64,000 nt of DNA, from assembly GCF_001422245.1 (NCBI RefSeq), contig NZ_LMMM01000008.1, positions 19,644-83,643 of the forward strand, read 5' to 3'. Origin of the DNA: Rhizobium sp. Leaf262. Its GTDB lineage: Bacteria; Pseudomonadota; Alphaproteobacteria; Rhizobiales; Rhizobiaceae. The notes beneath the pieces are model-generated. The model ran no database searches. It saw only the letters and a program-made list of their open reading frames with translations, and was not told the DNA's origin. This document shows positions 48,000 through 58,034 of this stretch, piece by piece. Each line of letters starts with the position of its first letter. Position 1 is the first letter of the stretch. The translations under genes and the position numbers were made by a program.

Positions 48000-48752
48000 A
48001 TGACTGCTGCCCGACAGAGCGTGATTTCCGATCTGCGCGAACGTATCGCGTCGCTCGAAACCAGCACCGTGAAAAAAGCCGGTTGGCTGCCTTTTGGCGT
48101 TTCCGAGATGGATGCTGCTCTACCGGGCGGCGGCCTTGCCCACGGTGCACTTCACGAGTTTGCCGGTGGTGGATCGGGCACCGTCGATGGTGCGGCCGCT
48201 GCTCTTTTTGCAGCTGGCATCGCGGCGCGGACGAAGGGACCGATCATCTGGTGCCTGACGCGACCGGATCTGTTTTTCCCGGCACTGGCGCAGGTTGGTC
48301 TCCATTCCGATCGGGTCATCTTTGTCGAGTCCGACAAGGACGAGGATGTGCTTGCCAATATGGAGGAGGGGTTATCCTTCGGTGGCTTGGGCGCCGTCGT
48401 CGGCGAACTTGTCCGATTGCCAATGGTCGGCTCGCGCAGGCTACAGCTTGCAGCCGAACGCACCGGGACAATGGCATTGGCGGTGCGTCGGTGGAGGCGG
48501 CAGACAGAGGCCAATGATTTCGGGCAACCGACGGCCTCGACCACCCGGTGGAGGGTCAGCGTGATGCCCTCGGAGGATCTTCCGGTTCCGGGCGTTGGCA
48601 GGCCAAGGTGGTTTGTAGAGTTGATGCGCGTGAAAGCGGGTGAGTGCGCTGAGTTTCTCGTGAGGGCATGTGATGAGCAGGGTCGTATCGATTTATCTTC
48701 CCGATCTACCGACCGATCGCATCCGCCGGAACGATCCGTCCATTCCGCTTGA
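48000..48752 (+). CDS. imuA: Mutasome accessory protein ImuA
   Basis: A 250-residue RecA/SulA-like protein. LPFGVSEMDAALPGGGLAHGALHEFAG (residues about 30-56) and IIWCLTRPDLFFPALAQVGL (about 81-100) are diagnostic of ImuA. It aids translesion synthesis with ImuB and DnaE2 after DNA damage. It overlaps imuB by 80 bp in another frame. It is the first gene behind the LexA box. Confidence 0.93.
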   Translation: MTAARQSVISDLRERIASLETSTVKKAGWLPFGVSEMDAALPGGGLAHGALHEFAGGGSGTVDGAAAALFAAGIAARTKGPIIWCLTRPDLFFPALAQVGLHSDRVIFVESDKDEDVLANMEEGLSFGGLGAVVGELVRLPMVGSRRLQLAAERTGTMALAVRRWRRQTEANDFGQPTASTTRWRVSVMPSEDLPVPGVGRPRWFVELMRVKAGECAEFLVRACDEQGRIDLSSRSTDRSHPPERSVHSA

Positions 48753-50184
48753 GCAGGCCATTGCGGTCATTGCCAAAAGCGGATCGAAACGCTGGGTGTC
48801 GGCGGCAGATGCCGCTGCTAGAAAGGCAGGTGTGCATGTCGGCATGCCGGCAGCCAAAGCGCAGGCTCTGTTTCGCGGGCTGATGCTGGTCGACGCAGAC
48901 CTCAATGAGGACGCTGCAGCACTCGAGCGGATCACATTGTGGGCTTTGACACTCTATTCCCCGATCGTTGCCGTCGATGGAGCGGACGGGATTGTCATGG
49001 ATACCGAAGGCGCAGATCATTTGCAGGGCGGTGAACTGCCGATGGTCACCAGGATTGCCAACCAGTTCCTCTCCAGAAAACTCACAGTGCGCGTGGCGGT
49101 CGCCGATACCTGGGGTGCAGCCCATGCCTGTGCCCGTGCCATCAGCCGCGACACCGTCATCGTCCCGATCGGTGAGACGGTGCGTGCGGTGGAGAAATTG
49201 CCGATCTCGTTGCTGCGACTGCCGCCCAAGATCATCGGCGATCTCAGAATACTCGGGTTCCATTCGATAGGCGAGTTGGCCAATACGCCACGCGCGCCCT
49301 TGAACCTTCGCTTCGGTCCTGAAATCGGTCGACGTCTCGACCAGATGTTCGGACGGATTGGCGAGCCGATCGAGCCGATCCGGACCGCTGAGCTGATCGA
49401 GGTCAGCCGCGCGTTTGCCGAACCGATCGGAGCTGCCGACACGATCGACAAATATGTCGGCCGGCTCGTGGTCGAGCTGATCGGGAAGCTCCAGAAACAC
49501 GGGCTCGGCGTGCGGCGCGCCGACTTGATCGTCGACAAGGTCGATGGCACCCGGCAGGCGATCCGCGCCGGCACGGTCAAGCCTGCCCGCGATGTCGCCT
49601 GGCTCACAAAACTGTTTCGCGACCGGACGCAAAACATCGACCCTGGATATGGCATTGAGAAACTGACGCTCGTGGCCATCATGGCAGAACCATTGGAAGA
49701 TGCGCAGAAATCGTCGTCCCTGGTCGAGGAAGAGGTGAGGGACGTGTCGCCCCTGATCGATATTTACGGAAATCGCGGTCACAGGGTCTATCGCCTCGCG
49801 CCCTTGGCCTCCGATGTTCCGGAACGTTCCGTACAGCGCATCGGTGCTGCTGCGGATCCTGTCGAGGTCACCTGGGTCCATCATTGGCGCAGGCCCGTCA
49901 GATTGCTCGTGCGACCGGAGGTGATCGAGGTGATTGCGCTGATGCCGGACCATCCGCCCGTCTCCGTCACCTGGCGTGGCAAGCGTCGCAAGGTCAAACG
50001 AGCCGACGGCCCCGAGAGGATCTTTGGCGAATGGTGGCAGCGCCACAGCGAAATGGAAGCGGTGCGTGATTACTTCGTGATTGAGGATGAGAGCGGGGAA
50101 CGTCTTTGGGTGTTCCGCTCCGGCGACGGCGTCGATCCGGAAACCGGCAGCCACCAGTGGTTCTGCCACGGGATATTCGCATGA
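48673..50184 (+). CDS. imuB: Y-family-like mutasome protein ImuB
   Basis: A 503-residue DinB-like protein. The N-terminus [18 protein letters not shown] has replaced the catalytic acidic residues of active Y-family polymerases, as usual for ImuB. The helix-hairpin-helix and little-finger domains follow. ImuB bridges DnaE2 to the beta clamp. The ATG at 48673 is preferred to a GTG one codon earlier. It overlaps imuA by 80 bp and dnaE2 by ATGA. Confidence 0.93.
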   Translation: MSRVVSIYLPDLPTDRIRRNDPSIPLEQAIAVIAKSGSKRWVSAADAAARKAGVHVGMPAAKAQALFRGLMLVDADLNEDAAALERITLWALTLYSPIVAVDGADGIVMDTEGADHLQGGELPMVTRIANQFLSRKLTVRVAVADTWGAAHACARAISRDTVIVPIGETVRAVEKLPISLLRLPPKIIGDLRILGFHSIGELANTPRAPLNLRFGPEIGRRLDQMFGRIGEPIEPIRTAELIEVSRAFAEPIGAADTIDKYVGRLVVELIGKLQKHGLGVRRADLIVDKVDGTRQAIRAGTVKPARDVAWLTKLFRDRTQNIDPGYGIEKLTLVAIMAEPLEDAQKSSSLVEEEVRDVSPLIDIYGNRGHRVYRLAPLASDVPERSVQRIGAAADPVEVTWVHHWRRPVRLLVRPEVIEVIALMPDHPPVSVTWRGKRRKVKRADGPERIFGEWWQRHSEMEAVRDYFVIEDESGERLWVFRSGDGVDPETGSHQWFCHGIFA

Positions 50185-53100
50185 GATATGCCGAGTTACA
50201 GGTTACGAGCCACTTTTCCTTCCTGCGCGGGGCAAGCTCGGCGCAGGAACTGTTCGAGACCGCCAGGACGCTGGGCATCGATGCCGTCGGTGTCGTCGAT
50301 CGAAACAGCCTGGCGGGGATCGTTCGAGCACTCGAGGCATCGCGCGGCACGGGACTGCGACTTGTCGTCGGCTGTCGCCTTGACCTTGCCGACGGGATGT
50401 CCGTCCTGGTTTACCCGACCGACCGCGCCGCCTATTCGCGGCTGACCCGCCTCATCACGCTTGGCAAATCCAGAGGCGGCAAGAACAACTGCATTTTGCA
50501 CTGGGATGACGTGATCGCCTATTCGGGCGGGATGATTGGCATCCTCGTGCCCGATCTGGCCGATGATGTCTGCGCGATGCGACTTCGGAAGATGGCGGAG
50601 GTGTTTGGCGACCGGGCCTATGTGTCGCTTTGCCTGCGACGACGGCCCAATGACCAGATGCGGCTGCATGAGATTTCCAACATGGCAACCCGGTTCAGGG
50701 TCAAGACGGTCGTCACCAATGACGTGCTGTTTCATGAGCCGGGCAGGCGTCAGCTGCAGGATATCGTCACTTGCATCCGGACTGGCAAGACCATCGACGA
50801 TGTCGGCTTCGAGCGCGAGCGCCATGCCGACCGATACCTGAAACCGCCGGAAGAGATGGAGCGCTTGTTTCCGCGTTATCCTGAAGCTTTGGCCCGGACG
50901 ATGGAGATCGTCGCGCGAGCCAGGTTTTCGCTCGAAGAGCTGACCTATCAATATCCGGAGGAGGCGATTGTGCCGGGCAAGGATGCCCAGGCCTCGCTCG
51001 AACATTATGTCTGGGAATGTGTGCCCAACCGGTATCCGGAAGGCCTGCCACCGGATGTCCTCAAAACCGTGCGCCACGAGCTCGATCTCATCCGCACCAT
51101 GAAATACGCACCCTACTTCCTGACGGTGTTTTCGATCGTGCGCTTTGCGCGGTCTCAAGGGATCCTGTGCCAGGGCAGAGGATCTGCGGCCAACAGCGCC
51201 GTCTGTTATATTCTCGGCGTCACCTCCATTGATCCGTCAACCAATGACCTTCTGTTCGAGCGTTTCGTCAGTCAGGAGCGCGACGAGCCGCCGGACATCG
51301 ATGTCGACTTCGAGCACGAGCGGCGCGAAGAAGTGATCCAGTGGATCTACAAGACCTATAGCCGCGAGAAGGCAGCACTTTGTGCCACCGTCACCCGATA
51401 CCGTGCCAAGGGAGCAATCCGCGATGTTGGTAAGGCGCTGGGCCTGCCTGAGGATGTCATCAAGGCGCTGTCATCAGGCATGTGGTCGTGGTCAGAGGAG
51501 GTGTCTGAGCGGAACATCCGCGAGCTCAATCTCAATCCCGACGACCGTCGTCTCGCGCTCACCTTGAAGCTGGCGCAGCAACTGATGGGCGCGCCGCGTC
51601 ATCTCGGCCAGCATCCTGGCGGCTTCGTCCTGACCCATGACCGCCTCGATGACCTCGTGCCGATCGAACCCGCAGCGATGAAAGATCGGCAGATCATCGA
51701 GTGGGACAAGGATGATGTCGAAGCACTGAAGTTCATGAAGGTCGATATTCTCGCCTTGGGCATGCTGACCTGCATGGCCAAGGCGTTCGACCTTATCCGT
51801 GAGCATAAGGGCCACGATCTCGATCTGTCCAACATCGAGCAGGAGAATGCGGCGACCTATGCGATGATCCGGCGTGCGGACACGCTCGGCACCTTCCAGA
51901 TTGAAAGCCGCGCCCAGATGGCGATGCTTCCGCGGCTGAAACCGCGGACGTTCTACGATCTCGTCGTTCAGGTCGCGATCGTCCGGCCAGGACCGATTCA
52001 GGGCGACATGGTGCATCCCTATTTGCGCCGGCGGGAAGGCAAAGAGCCCGTCGACTATCCGACACCCGAACTGGAAGCCGTTCTCGGCAAGACGCTCGGC
52101 GTCCCGCTGTTTCAGGAAAGTGCGATGCGGGTGGCCATGGTCTGTGCCGGTTTTACCGGTGGCGAGGCCGACCAGTTGCGCAAATCAATGGCCACCTTCA
52201 AGTTCACCGGTGGCGTCAGCAAGTTCAAGGACAAGCTGGTGTCCGGTATGGTCAAAAACGGGTACACTGCGGAATTTGCCGAAAAGACATTTTCGCAGCT
52301 GGAGGGTTTTGGCTCTTACGGTTTCCCGGAAAGTCACGCAGCCTCGTTCGCGTTGATCGCCTATGCCTCCAACTTCATCAAATGCCATTACCCGGAAGTC
52401 TTCTGCGCGGCACTGATCAATTCCCAGCCGATGGGCTTTTATGCCCCGGCCCAGATTGTTGGCGATGCCAGGGCGCATGGTGTCGAGGTACGTCCGGTCT
52501 GTATCAACCGATCCCGCTGGGACTGCACGCTGGAGCGCGTTGGCAATACCGACCGTCATGCCGTACGCCTCGGCTTTCGGCGCGTGAAGGGGCTGGCGGT
52601 CGCAGATGCATCGAAGATCGTTGCTGCCCGCATGAACAGTAACTTTGTGTCCGTCGATGACATGTGGCGTCGCTCCGGTATGCCAACCGAGGCGCTTGTT
52701 CAACTGGCAAAAGCGGACGCGTACCGGCCCTCCCTGAAACTGGAACGGCGTGACGCGCTCTGGGCTATCAAGGCGCTCCGAGATGAGCCATTGCCATTGT
52801 TTGCCGCAGCAGCCGAGCGCGAGGCGGCAACCATTGTCGAGCAGCACGAGCCGGAGGTCGCGCTCCGTCAGATGACCGAGGGCCATAATGTCGTCGAGGA
52901 CTATGGCCATACGGGCCTGACATTGCGGCAGCACCCGATCGCGTTTCTGCGTAGGGATCTCTCGGGCCGCAACATCATCACCTGTGCCGACGCGATGAAC
53001 GCCCGTGACGGGCGGTGGGTCTACACGGCTGGTCTTGTCCTGGTGCGCCAGAAACCGGGATCGGCCAAAGGTGTGATGTTTATCACTATCGAGGACGAGA

Positions 53101-53441
53101 CTGGCCCCGCCAATATCGTTGTGTGGCCGTCGCTGTTCGAGAAACGCAGGCGCATTGTCCTTGGATCGAGCATGATGGCGATCAATGGCCGCATCCAGCG
53201 CGAAGGGGAGGTGGTGCATCTCGTTGCGCAGCAGCTGTTCGATCTGACCGGAGACCTGTCACAGCTGGCTGATCGCGATGAGCAGTTCAGGCTACCAGCG
53301 GGAAGGGGGGATGAGTTTGCCCATGGTGGTGGTGGACCGGATTCTCGTGAGCGGCAGAAGCCTGTGGTCAATGCGAGGGACATGTTCGTGCGCGATCTTC
53401 ATCTGGATACGCTCAAGGTGAAAAGCCGGAATTTTCAGTGA
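50181..53441 (+). CDS. dnaE2: Error-prone DNA polymerase DnaE2
   Basis: A 1086-residue C-family DNA polymerase. The PHP domain is first ([22 protein letters not shown]). The polymerase core has [20 protein letters not shown] with the catalytic Asp pair, and [25 protein letters not shown] is typical of DnaE proteins. An OB-fold lies near the C-terminus ([20 protein letters not shown]). It copies past lesions at the price of mutations. The start at 50181 overlaps the imuB stop. Confidence 0.95.
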   Translation: MRYAELQVTSHFSFLRGASSAQELFETARTLGIDAVGVVDRNSLAGIVRALEASRGTGLRLVVGCRLDLADGMSVLVYPTDRAAYSRLTRLITLGKSRGGKNNCILHWDDVIAYSGGMIGILVPDLADDVCAMRLRKMAEVFGDRAYVSLCLRRRPNDQMRLHEISNMATRFRVKTVVTNDVLFHEPGRRQLQDIVTCIRTGKTIDDVGFERERHADRYLKPPEEMERLFPRYPEALARTMEIVARARFSLEELTYQYPEEAIVPGKDAQASLEHYVWECVPNRYPEGLPPDVLKTVRHELDLIRTMKYAPYFLTVFSIVRFARSQGILCQGRGSAANSAVCYILGVTSIDPSTNDLLFERFVSQERDEPPDIDVDFEHERREEVIQWIYKTYSREKAALCATVTRYRAKGAIRDVGKALGLPEDVIKALSSGMWSWSEEVSERNIRELNLNPDDRRLALTLKLAQQLMGAPRHLGQHPGGFVLTHDRLDDLVPIEPAAMKDRQIIEWDKDDVEALKFMKVDILALGMLTCMAKAFDLIREHKGHDLDLSNIEQENAATYAMIRRADTLGTFQIESRAQMAMLPRLKPRTFYDLVVQVAIVRPGPIQGDMVHPYLRRREGKEPVDYPTPELEAVLGKTLGVPLFQESAMRVAMVCAGFTGGEADQLRKSMATFKFTGGVSKFKDKLVSGMVKNGYTAEFAEKTFSQLEGFGSYGFPESHAASFALIAYASNFIKCHYPEVFCAALINSQPMGFYAPAQIVGDARAHGVEVRPVCINRSRWDCTLERVGNTDRHAVRLGFRRVKGLAVADASKIVAARMNSNFVSVDDMWRRSGMPTEALVQLAKADAYRPSLKLERRDALWAIKALRDEPLPLFAAAAEREAATIVEQHEPEVALRQMTEGHNVVEDYGHTGLTLRQHPIAFLRRDLSGRNIITCADAMNARDGRWVYTAGLVLVRQKPGSAKGVMFITIEDETGPANIVVWPSLFEKRRRIVLGSSMMAINGRIQREGEVVHLVAQQLFDLTGDLSQLADRDEQFRLPAGRGDEFAHGGGGPDSRERQKPVVNARDMFVRDLHLDTLKVKSRNFQ

Positions 53442-53650
53442 TCTACAGCGTGAGAGGCAGTGGTCGGAGGTTCGAATTGGTTCAAGGCGGTGAAGGTTGT
53501 TTTACGTGGCCTTGCGAAACTTCGGCGGTTGGCGGCACTGATAATTGATAGGCTCTGATAGTACGATCTCTACGGCTAGCCGGGGATGGGCGCGCCCTCC
53601 ATAGCGAACGAGCGGCTGGAACTTTCGGTCACCCAATGTATTCTGACGGC

Positions 53651-54184
53651 ATGAAACTAAATATCGCAATCATAACGATGTTTGGCGCCGTGTTGGCTGC
53701 GTGCAGCCCAGTAGGGCCATCAGGCAATCCGTCGGTGCCTCAGCCAGTCAAACCGGTCGAAATCGACCGATACCTAGGTCACTGGTTCGAGCTGGCGCGC
53801 TATGAGAACCAGTTTGAGCGCGATTGCGAGGCCGTGACTGCTGACTACTCACTTCGAAAAGATGGCATGGTCCGCGTGCTCAACACCTGCCTGGAAGGCG
53901 GAGTACACGGTAGGCGTAAAGAATCCGAAGGCAGGGCAAAAACTGTGCCGGATAGCGGCAACGCCAAGCTAAAAGTATCGTTCTTCGGCCCAATTTACGG
54001 GAATTACTGGATCCTGGATCGCGCCGCGGACTATTCTTGGTCGATAGTCGGCGAACCTTCGGGTCGTTATTTATGGATTCTGACGCGGGTACCAAAACCC
54101 ACACAAAAGGCCCGTAACATGCTCGTCGAGAGGGCCAAGGCGCTCGGATACGATGTCGACATGCTGCGGTGGACGCAGCATTAG
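53651..54184 (+). CDS. blc: Outer-membrane lipocalin (Blc-like lipoprotein)
   Basis: A 177-residue lipoprotein. The lipobox is LAAC at residues 14-17 after a short signal. The lipocalin signature YLGHWFELARYENQFERDC is at about 44-62, and GPIYGNYWILDRAADYSWSIVGEPSGRYLWILTR near 117-150 matches bacterial lipocalins. They bind lipids or hydrophobic compounds at the outer membrane under stress. The ATG at 53651 was chosen because it gives the normal signal sequence. Confidence 0.92.
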   Translation: MKLNIAIITMFGAVLAACSPVGPSGNPSVPQPVKPVEIDRYLGHWFELARYENQFERDCEAVTADYSLRKDGMVRVLNTCLEGGVHGRRKESEGRAKTVPDSGNAKLKVSFFGPIYGNYWILDRAADYSWSIVGEPSGRYLWILTRVPKPTQKARNMLVERAKALGYDVDMLRWTQH

Positions 54185-54337
54185 ACGCATCATGAATAGT
54201 CGCCGCTTTCCCGTGGAAACTCCCAGCCGAACCGGCTACGAGCTCCGCACAATCGGTGACACTCCCGAAGGGCTCGATGGCATTTCGCTCTGAGGTCTGC
54301 TTGTCACCAGCAGGCTGTCAGCGTAAATTTCGCGAAA

Positions 54338-54568
54338 TCAACTCAAGATCGCCGCGATCATGATCGCGGCGAAAGACAGGAACATGACGCATCCGACGAT
54401 GATCGTGATGAGAGCTTGCGCCGAGATATAGGTTCCAGCGATACCTCCGATAACGCCCGGCCAGCCGCTTTTAGGATCTTTGCCGCTCATCGGATAACCG
54501 CAGGCAGGGCAGGCGAACGCCTTTTCAGATACCCGGCCCTCGCATTCTGGACAAACAACCAGCGCCAT
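54338..54568 (-). CDS. Zinc-ribbon membrane protein, 76 residues
   Basis: Two CxxC pairs, CPECEGRVSEKAFACPACG, make an N-terminal zinc ribbon. A glycine-rich linker and one long hydrophobic helix (ALITIIVGCVMFLSFAAIMIAAIL) follow. It is the last gene of a three-gene unit, directly after the OmpA-family gene. Function is unknown. Confidence 0.75.
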   Translation of the reverse strand: MALVVCPECEGRVSEKAFACPACGYPMSGKDPKSGWPGVIGGIAGTYISAQALITIIVGCVMFLSFAAIMIAAILS

Positions 54569-54569
54569 A

Positions 54570-55205
54570 TCAATTCCCTCCGATTACAAATTCTACACGA
54601 CGGTTTTTTTGTCGCCCAACAGGGTCGTCTGCGCCCGACGCCGTTTGGTTTGGAACCACAGGAAATCGTTCGCCCTTGCCCGCGGTGCTCATCTTCTGCG
54701 TAACGCCATTTTCTTCGAGCCACGCCTTTACCGAATTGGCCCTGCGGATGGAAAGCTTGTCGTTGTATCCATCGCTCCCCTTTGAATCGGTGTGGCCGGT
54801 AATTTCAACGCGACTGTCGTGCATTGTTATCAACACCTCCGACAGTTGCGAGAGAGTTGCTTCAGCGTCTGGTCGGATGTTGGACTTGTCGAAATCAAAC
54901 AAAACATCGCTCGGCAGGCTCACCAGAATGCGGCCATTCACCTGCCTTGCTCCGAGTTTGACGAGCGTGTCCTCGGTTTTCAATCGCGTCTCGTCGTCCA
55001 TATCCTTCAGGCCAAAGGATGATGTTTCAGACGAGAACGAACCTGTACTCTGCTCGGTATGCTCTTTGAACGTGGAAGCAGCGAATTCGATTTCGCGGAA
55101 ACTCGATAGCTGCTCGTCCGGCGGCGTGGACGTCACGGTGATGGAATATTGCGATGCAGCGGCTGGACTTGTGAGAAAAAGCGACAGAATAATCGCCCAT
55201 CTCAT
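54570..55205 (-). CDS. OmpA-family peptidoglycan-binding protein
   Basis: A 211-residue exported protein with signal peptide MRWAIILSLFLTSPAAA. The C-terminal OmpA domain (LFDFDKSNIRPDAEATLSQLSEVL, then RVEITGHTDSKGSDGYNDKLSIRRANSVKAWLEENGV) binds peptidoglycan. The N-terminal 85 residues are a Ser/Thr-rich region, not a beta barrel. It overlaps the upstream exported-protein gene by ATGA and precedes the zinc-ribbon gene. Confidence 0.88.
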   Translation of the reverse strand: MRWAIILSLFLTSPAAASQYSITVTSTPPDEQLSSFREIEFAASTFKEHTEQSTGSFSSETSSFGLKDMDDETRLKTEDTLVKLGARQVNGRILVSLPSDVLFDFDKSNIRPDAEATLSQLSEVLITMHDSRVEITGHTDSKGSDGYNDKLSIRRANSVKAWLEENGVTQKMSTAGKGERFPVVPNQTASGADDPVGRQKNRRVEFVIGGN

Positions 55206-55648
55206 TGTTTCAGTTCCAAGGGCACCGTTACGCCAGGTGCGCTCGTATCATCACCGGATTTGCCAGGATTGAAGACGAGCGACACTTTTTTCACCTCCGG
55301 GGGGAAAACGCCGGGAAAGACAAGGTCACCTTCCATCGTCTTTCCATTGGAGATGCGCATCCACTTGTTATCAGCAATCTGACGCATATGCAGCCGATCC
55401 TGCTCGCCTTCGCCCCAGGACAGATAGGCATTCTCGCCATCGTTCATGTTGACGGAGAGCGTTTGATGACTGTCGAAACTTGCAAGCAAGCGTACCTTCG
55501 TTGAAGCGTCGCTGACCGTGATTGTTTTGACCTGAACAGTAAGGCCCACTGGAACACTCACTTGTCCACCTGTCACAATGTAGGTCTGATCTGCAGCTTG
55601 GGCTGCACCTGCAACAAGCACCGAAACGAAAGCCAGATTTCTGAACAA
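55202..55648 (-). CDS. Exported hypothetical protein, 148 residues
   Basis: The start is taken as TTG at 55648 because GGAGG lies 5 bp upstream and it yields a proper signal peptide (FRNLAFVSVLVAGAAQAA). An ATG at 55678 is possible but has no ribosome site. The mature part is beta-rich (YIVTGGQVSVPVGLTVQVKTITVSD). It leads a three-gene unit with the OmpA-family and zinc-ribbon genes. The family is not recognised. Confidence 0.65.
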   Translation of the reverse strand: MFRNLAFVSVLVAGAAQAADQTYIVTGGQVSVPVGLTVQVKTITVSDASTKVRLLASFDSHQTLSVNMNDGENAYLSWGEGEQDRLHMRQIADNKWMRISNGKTMEGDLVFPGVFPPEVKKVSLVFNPGKSGDDTSAPGVTVPLELKQ

Positions 55649-55705
55649 AAGGTCCTCCAGGGTAAAGTCAATTATCAAATCAAATAATGCCTGCCACTCT
55701 TAAAG

Positions 55706-55903
55706 GTGCTGAACAAGGCATCTCAATCTTTTATCGAAATATTTGTGGCAAAAAGTAAGCACGCTTCCAAACGCAGTTGGTCCGCTAATCTTCTGTTGGC
55801 AGGTTGTAATGTCGGTGACATGTATGTCGTCACCAAGGACGGGTTTGAAAACCTCTCCCGCCACACCCCGCTTGAAACCCACCGCATCGCTGCCGAGGAC
55901 TAA
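55706..55903 (+). pseudogene. 3' remnant of an unidentified gene
   Basis: The last part, GDMYVVTKDGFENLSRHTPLETHRIAAED, looks like a true protein C-terminus, perhaps of an M24 peptidase-like protein. The first part lacks similarity to anything known to me. It ends 1 bp before the flavin-reductase start, so the two were once an operon whose front was lost. Confidence 0.4.
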
Positions 55904-55904
55904 T

Positions 55905-56567
55905 ATGACCGAACACTCGCATTTCGATTTCGCAAAACTCAGCGAACGCGAACGCTACAAAATCCTGATCGGAACCGTCATTCCGCGTCCGATCGCACTG
56001 GTGACGACGGTGAACAAGGACGAGCAGCCAAACGCCGGTCCCTTTAGTTTCTTCAATGTCCTGACCCACGACCCGGCAATCGTCGCCATCGGCGTCTAGA
56101 ACTATTCGGACATGCGCTTCAAGGACACCGCCCGTAATATCCGCGAGACCGGCGAATTCACTGTCCACATCTGCGATAACGCGCTGGTCGACCAGATGGA
56201 AGTCTGCGCCATCAAGTTTGGCCCCGAAGTTGACGAGATGGAGGAGGCGGGCCTTGCCACGGCACCCGGCCAGATGGTGAAAAGCCCCCGTATCCTCGCC
56301 GCCCCCGCTGCCCTGGAATGTCGCCGGCACACGACGCTTCAGGTCGGCCCGGCCCGCGAAATCATCCTCGGAGAAGTCGTCGGCGTATTCGTCCGCAGCG
56401 ATGCGGTGAATGCGTCCAATCTGCACATTGACCAGCAGCTCATGGATGCCGTCGGCCGCATGGGTGGGCACACTTATACCCGCACCCGTGATCAGTTCGA
56501 TATCAATACGCTGACACCACAGGAATGGGAAAGCCGGAAGGCAGATGAGAAGGTGGCGGCGGAATGA
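55905..56567 (+). pseudogene. Flavin reductase-like gene broken by one TAG
   Basis: From ATG 55905 the frame reads ERYKILIGTVIPRPIALVTTVNKDEQPNAGPFSFFNVL, a flavin reductase-like FMN-binding split-barrel protein, up to VAIGV, then TAG at 56097-56099. It continues in the same frame as NYSDMRFKDTARNIRETGEFTVHICDN to 56567. A CAG to TAG change is the simplest origin, as many relatives have Gln or another residue here. Apart from this codon the gene is full-length (about 220 codons). Confidence 0.85.
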
Positions 56568-56584
56568 AGTCACTTAATCTTTAA

Positions 56585-56604
56585 AATCAGAGACGTATCT
56601 GATT
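56585..56604. promoter_or_regulatory. Inverted repeat after the flavin reductase gene
   Basis: AATCAGA and TCTGATT form a 7-bp inverted repeat around GACGTA, 17 bp after the stop codon. It may be a weak terminator. Confidence 0.35.
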
Positions 56605-56676
56605 TGTATGAGCTAAGATTTGTCTGGTTACGGTTCGAATCCTGTCAAGAGCTGTAATTGCGACCTCATCATTAGT

Positions 56677-56706
56677 TTGACAAACTTTGTCATCATCAAG
56701 TATTTT
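56677..56706 (+). promoter_or_regulatory. parDE promoter with overlapping operator
   Basis: TTGACA (56677-56682) and TATTTT (56701-56706), spaced by 18 bp, form a sigma-70-type promoter 20 bp before the antitoxin start. The palindrome TGACAAA-C-TTTGTCA (56678-56692) covers the -35 box and is a good site for ParD autorepression. Confidence 0.6.
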
Positions 56707-56725
56707 GAGGCATAAGGAGACTCGA

Positions 56726-56980
56726 ATGGCGACGATGAATGTATCTCTGCCAGACCCCATGAAAGATTGGGTTGAAGCACAGGCCAAGACAGGTCGATAC
56801 TCGAATGCGAGCGATTATGTCCGGGACCTGATCCGCAGAGACCAAGCCCGTACGGATAAGATTGCCGAGATGCAGCGATTTGTCGACGACGGGATCAGAA
56901 GCGGAGTTGGGAGCCGTTCAACGGAAGAGTTGTTTGCTTTAGCCACCTCTCGAGCCGCCATCAGCCGCGGACGCGCTTAA
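56726..56980 (+). CDS. parD: ParD-type antitoxin
   Basis: An 84-residue ribbon-helix-helix antitoxin: MATMNVSLPDPMKDWVEAQAKTGRYSNASDYVRDLIRRDQ, then a C-terminal toxin-binding helix. It represses its promoter and blocks ParE. AAGGAGA precedes the ATG at 56726. It overlaps the parE start by one base. Confidence 0.93.
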   Translation: MATMNVSLPDPMKDWVEAQAKTGRYSNASDYVRDLIRRDQARTDKIAEMQRFVDDGIRSGVGSRSTEELFALATSRAAISRGRA

Positions 56981-57273
56981 TGCCATTCTGCCTATCGGTC
57001 CAAGCGGAAGAGGATATTATTTCCATTGCAGAAGAAGGCATCCGCATCTTCGGAGCACTAGTCGCCAAACGATATCACGATGAGCTTTTTGCCTTGCTCG
57101 AGCTCATCGCCACCAATCCAAGAATGGCACGCGAACGCCATGAGATTTCTCCTCCTGTCAGGATCCATCCTTTCAAGGCTCACCTTGTCGTGTATCGCAT
57201 CATTGAAGACGGGAGCGTATTCGTCATCCGCATACGGCACGGCCATGAAGATTGGGCGCGAGATTCTTTCTAA
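56980..57273 (+). CDS. parE: ParE-type toxin
   Basis: A 97-residue RelE/ParE-superfamily toxin: LSVQAEEDIISIAEEGIRIFG at the N-terminus, then ELIATNPRMARERHEISPPVRIHPFKAHLVVYRI and VFVIRIRHGHEDW. ParE proteins poison DNA gyrase. The pair would stabilise the replicon by killing cells that lose it. Confidence 0.92.
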   Translation: MPFCLSVQAEEDIISIAEEGIRIFGALVAKRYHDELFALLELIATNPRMARERHEISPPVRIHPFKAHLVVYRIIEDGSVFVIRIRHGHEDWARDSF

Positions 57274-57484
57274 CCAACCACTTCGCCGAATTTATAACAT
57301 ACTGGTCGCAAGTGCGAATCTCACGCTGGCCAAGATGGTTTCCGCAACACAGGTCCCAAACATCAAGGCGGCCTCGATGGGCCAATGGGATTCCCGGTGT
57401 ATCCTGTGTCCCGGATCGATCGATCACACCATCTTCTATCATCTTGCAAGTTGTTGTATCACCAACACGTGGTGACAATCAGGA

Positions 57485-57849
57485 TGTCCTGGGTTCTTGC
57501 TTGCTCATCAACTGTCTTAACCGGAACAAACCGCATTGTTGGGCGGCTCATCGCTTCGCACAGCCCTTCGGCGTCGGCCGCGTCATTCTTGTTCCGCTTG
57601 ACGTATGGATTGGCGAGTTGTGGCGCGATCTTTCACCTCATGTCCGAATGAGGCGAGCAACCGTGCCCAATGATGCGAAACACCACAGGCCTCGATCGCG
57701 ACTAAAGTTGGCGGGCCGATCGTGAAGAAGTCGATCATCTCCCTACGTCGCATTTGCTTACGCAAGACCGGCTTCTCTCCGGAATTCACGCCATGCAACT
57801 GAAAGACATGCTTTGACGTATCCATGCCAATACGAATAATCTTGTCCAT
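57485..57849 (-). mobile_element. IS110-family transposase remnant
   Basis: The minus strand begins MDKIIRIGMDTSKHVFQLHGVN, a DEDD-type IS110 N-terminus with its first Asp, and continues through ALVAIEACGVSHHWARLLASFGHEVK. A 2-bp loss at about 57640 then shifts the frame, after which IAPQLANPYVKRNKNDAADAEGLCEAMSRPTMRFVPVKT continues in another frame to about 57485. The C-terminal half is absent. Confidence 0.85.
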
Positions 57850-58034
57850 GCGCGGCCCCTTCGATTGAGATCTAAACAGCTCATTCTGGCACATTTCGAT
57901 GCCGTTCAGGGGCCGTCCACTCCAACATCAAGGCGACGATTTTGAAATAGTAGATTCGAAGGTTTACTTCCATCAAAACCTTCGACCGGGACAGTGTGAG
58001 ACTTCACTTTCAAACATCACTCGATGATTTATCG

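Noticed and set aside
48706..50169. Long open frame of 487 codons on the minus strand
   Set aside because: It lies entirely antisense to imuB, which has clear family motifs and operon overlaps; the antisense translation has no recognisable domain and arises from high G+C third positions.
52185..53219. Minus-strand open frame of 344 codons
   Set aside because: It is antisense to the C-terminal third of dnaE2, whose frame is certain.
55830..56573. Minus-strand open frame of 247 codons opposite the broken flavin reductase
   Set aside because: The plus strand is the real coding strand: both halves around the TAG match flavin reductase-like proteins in one frame.
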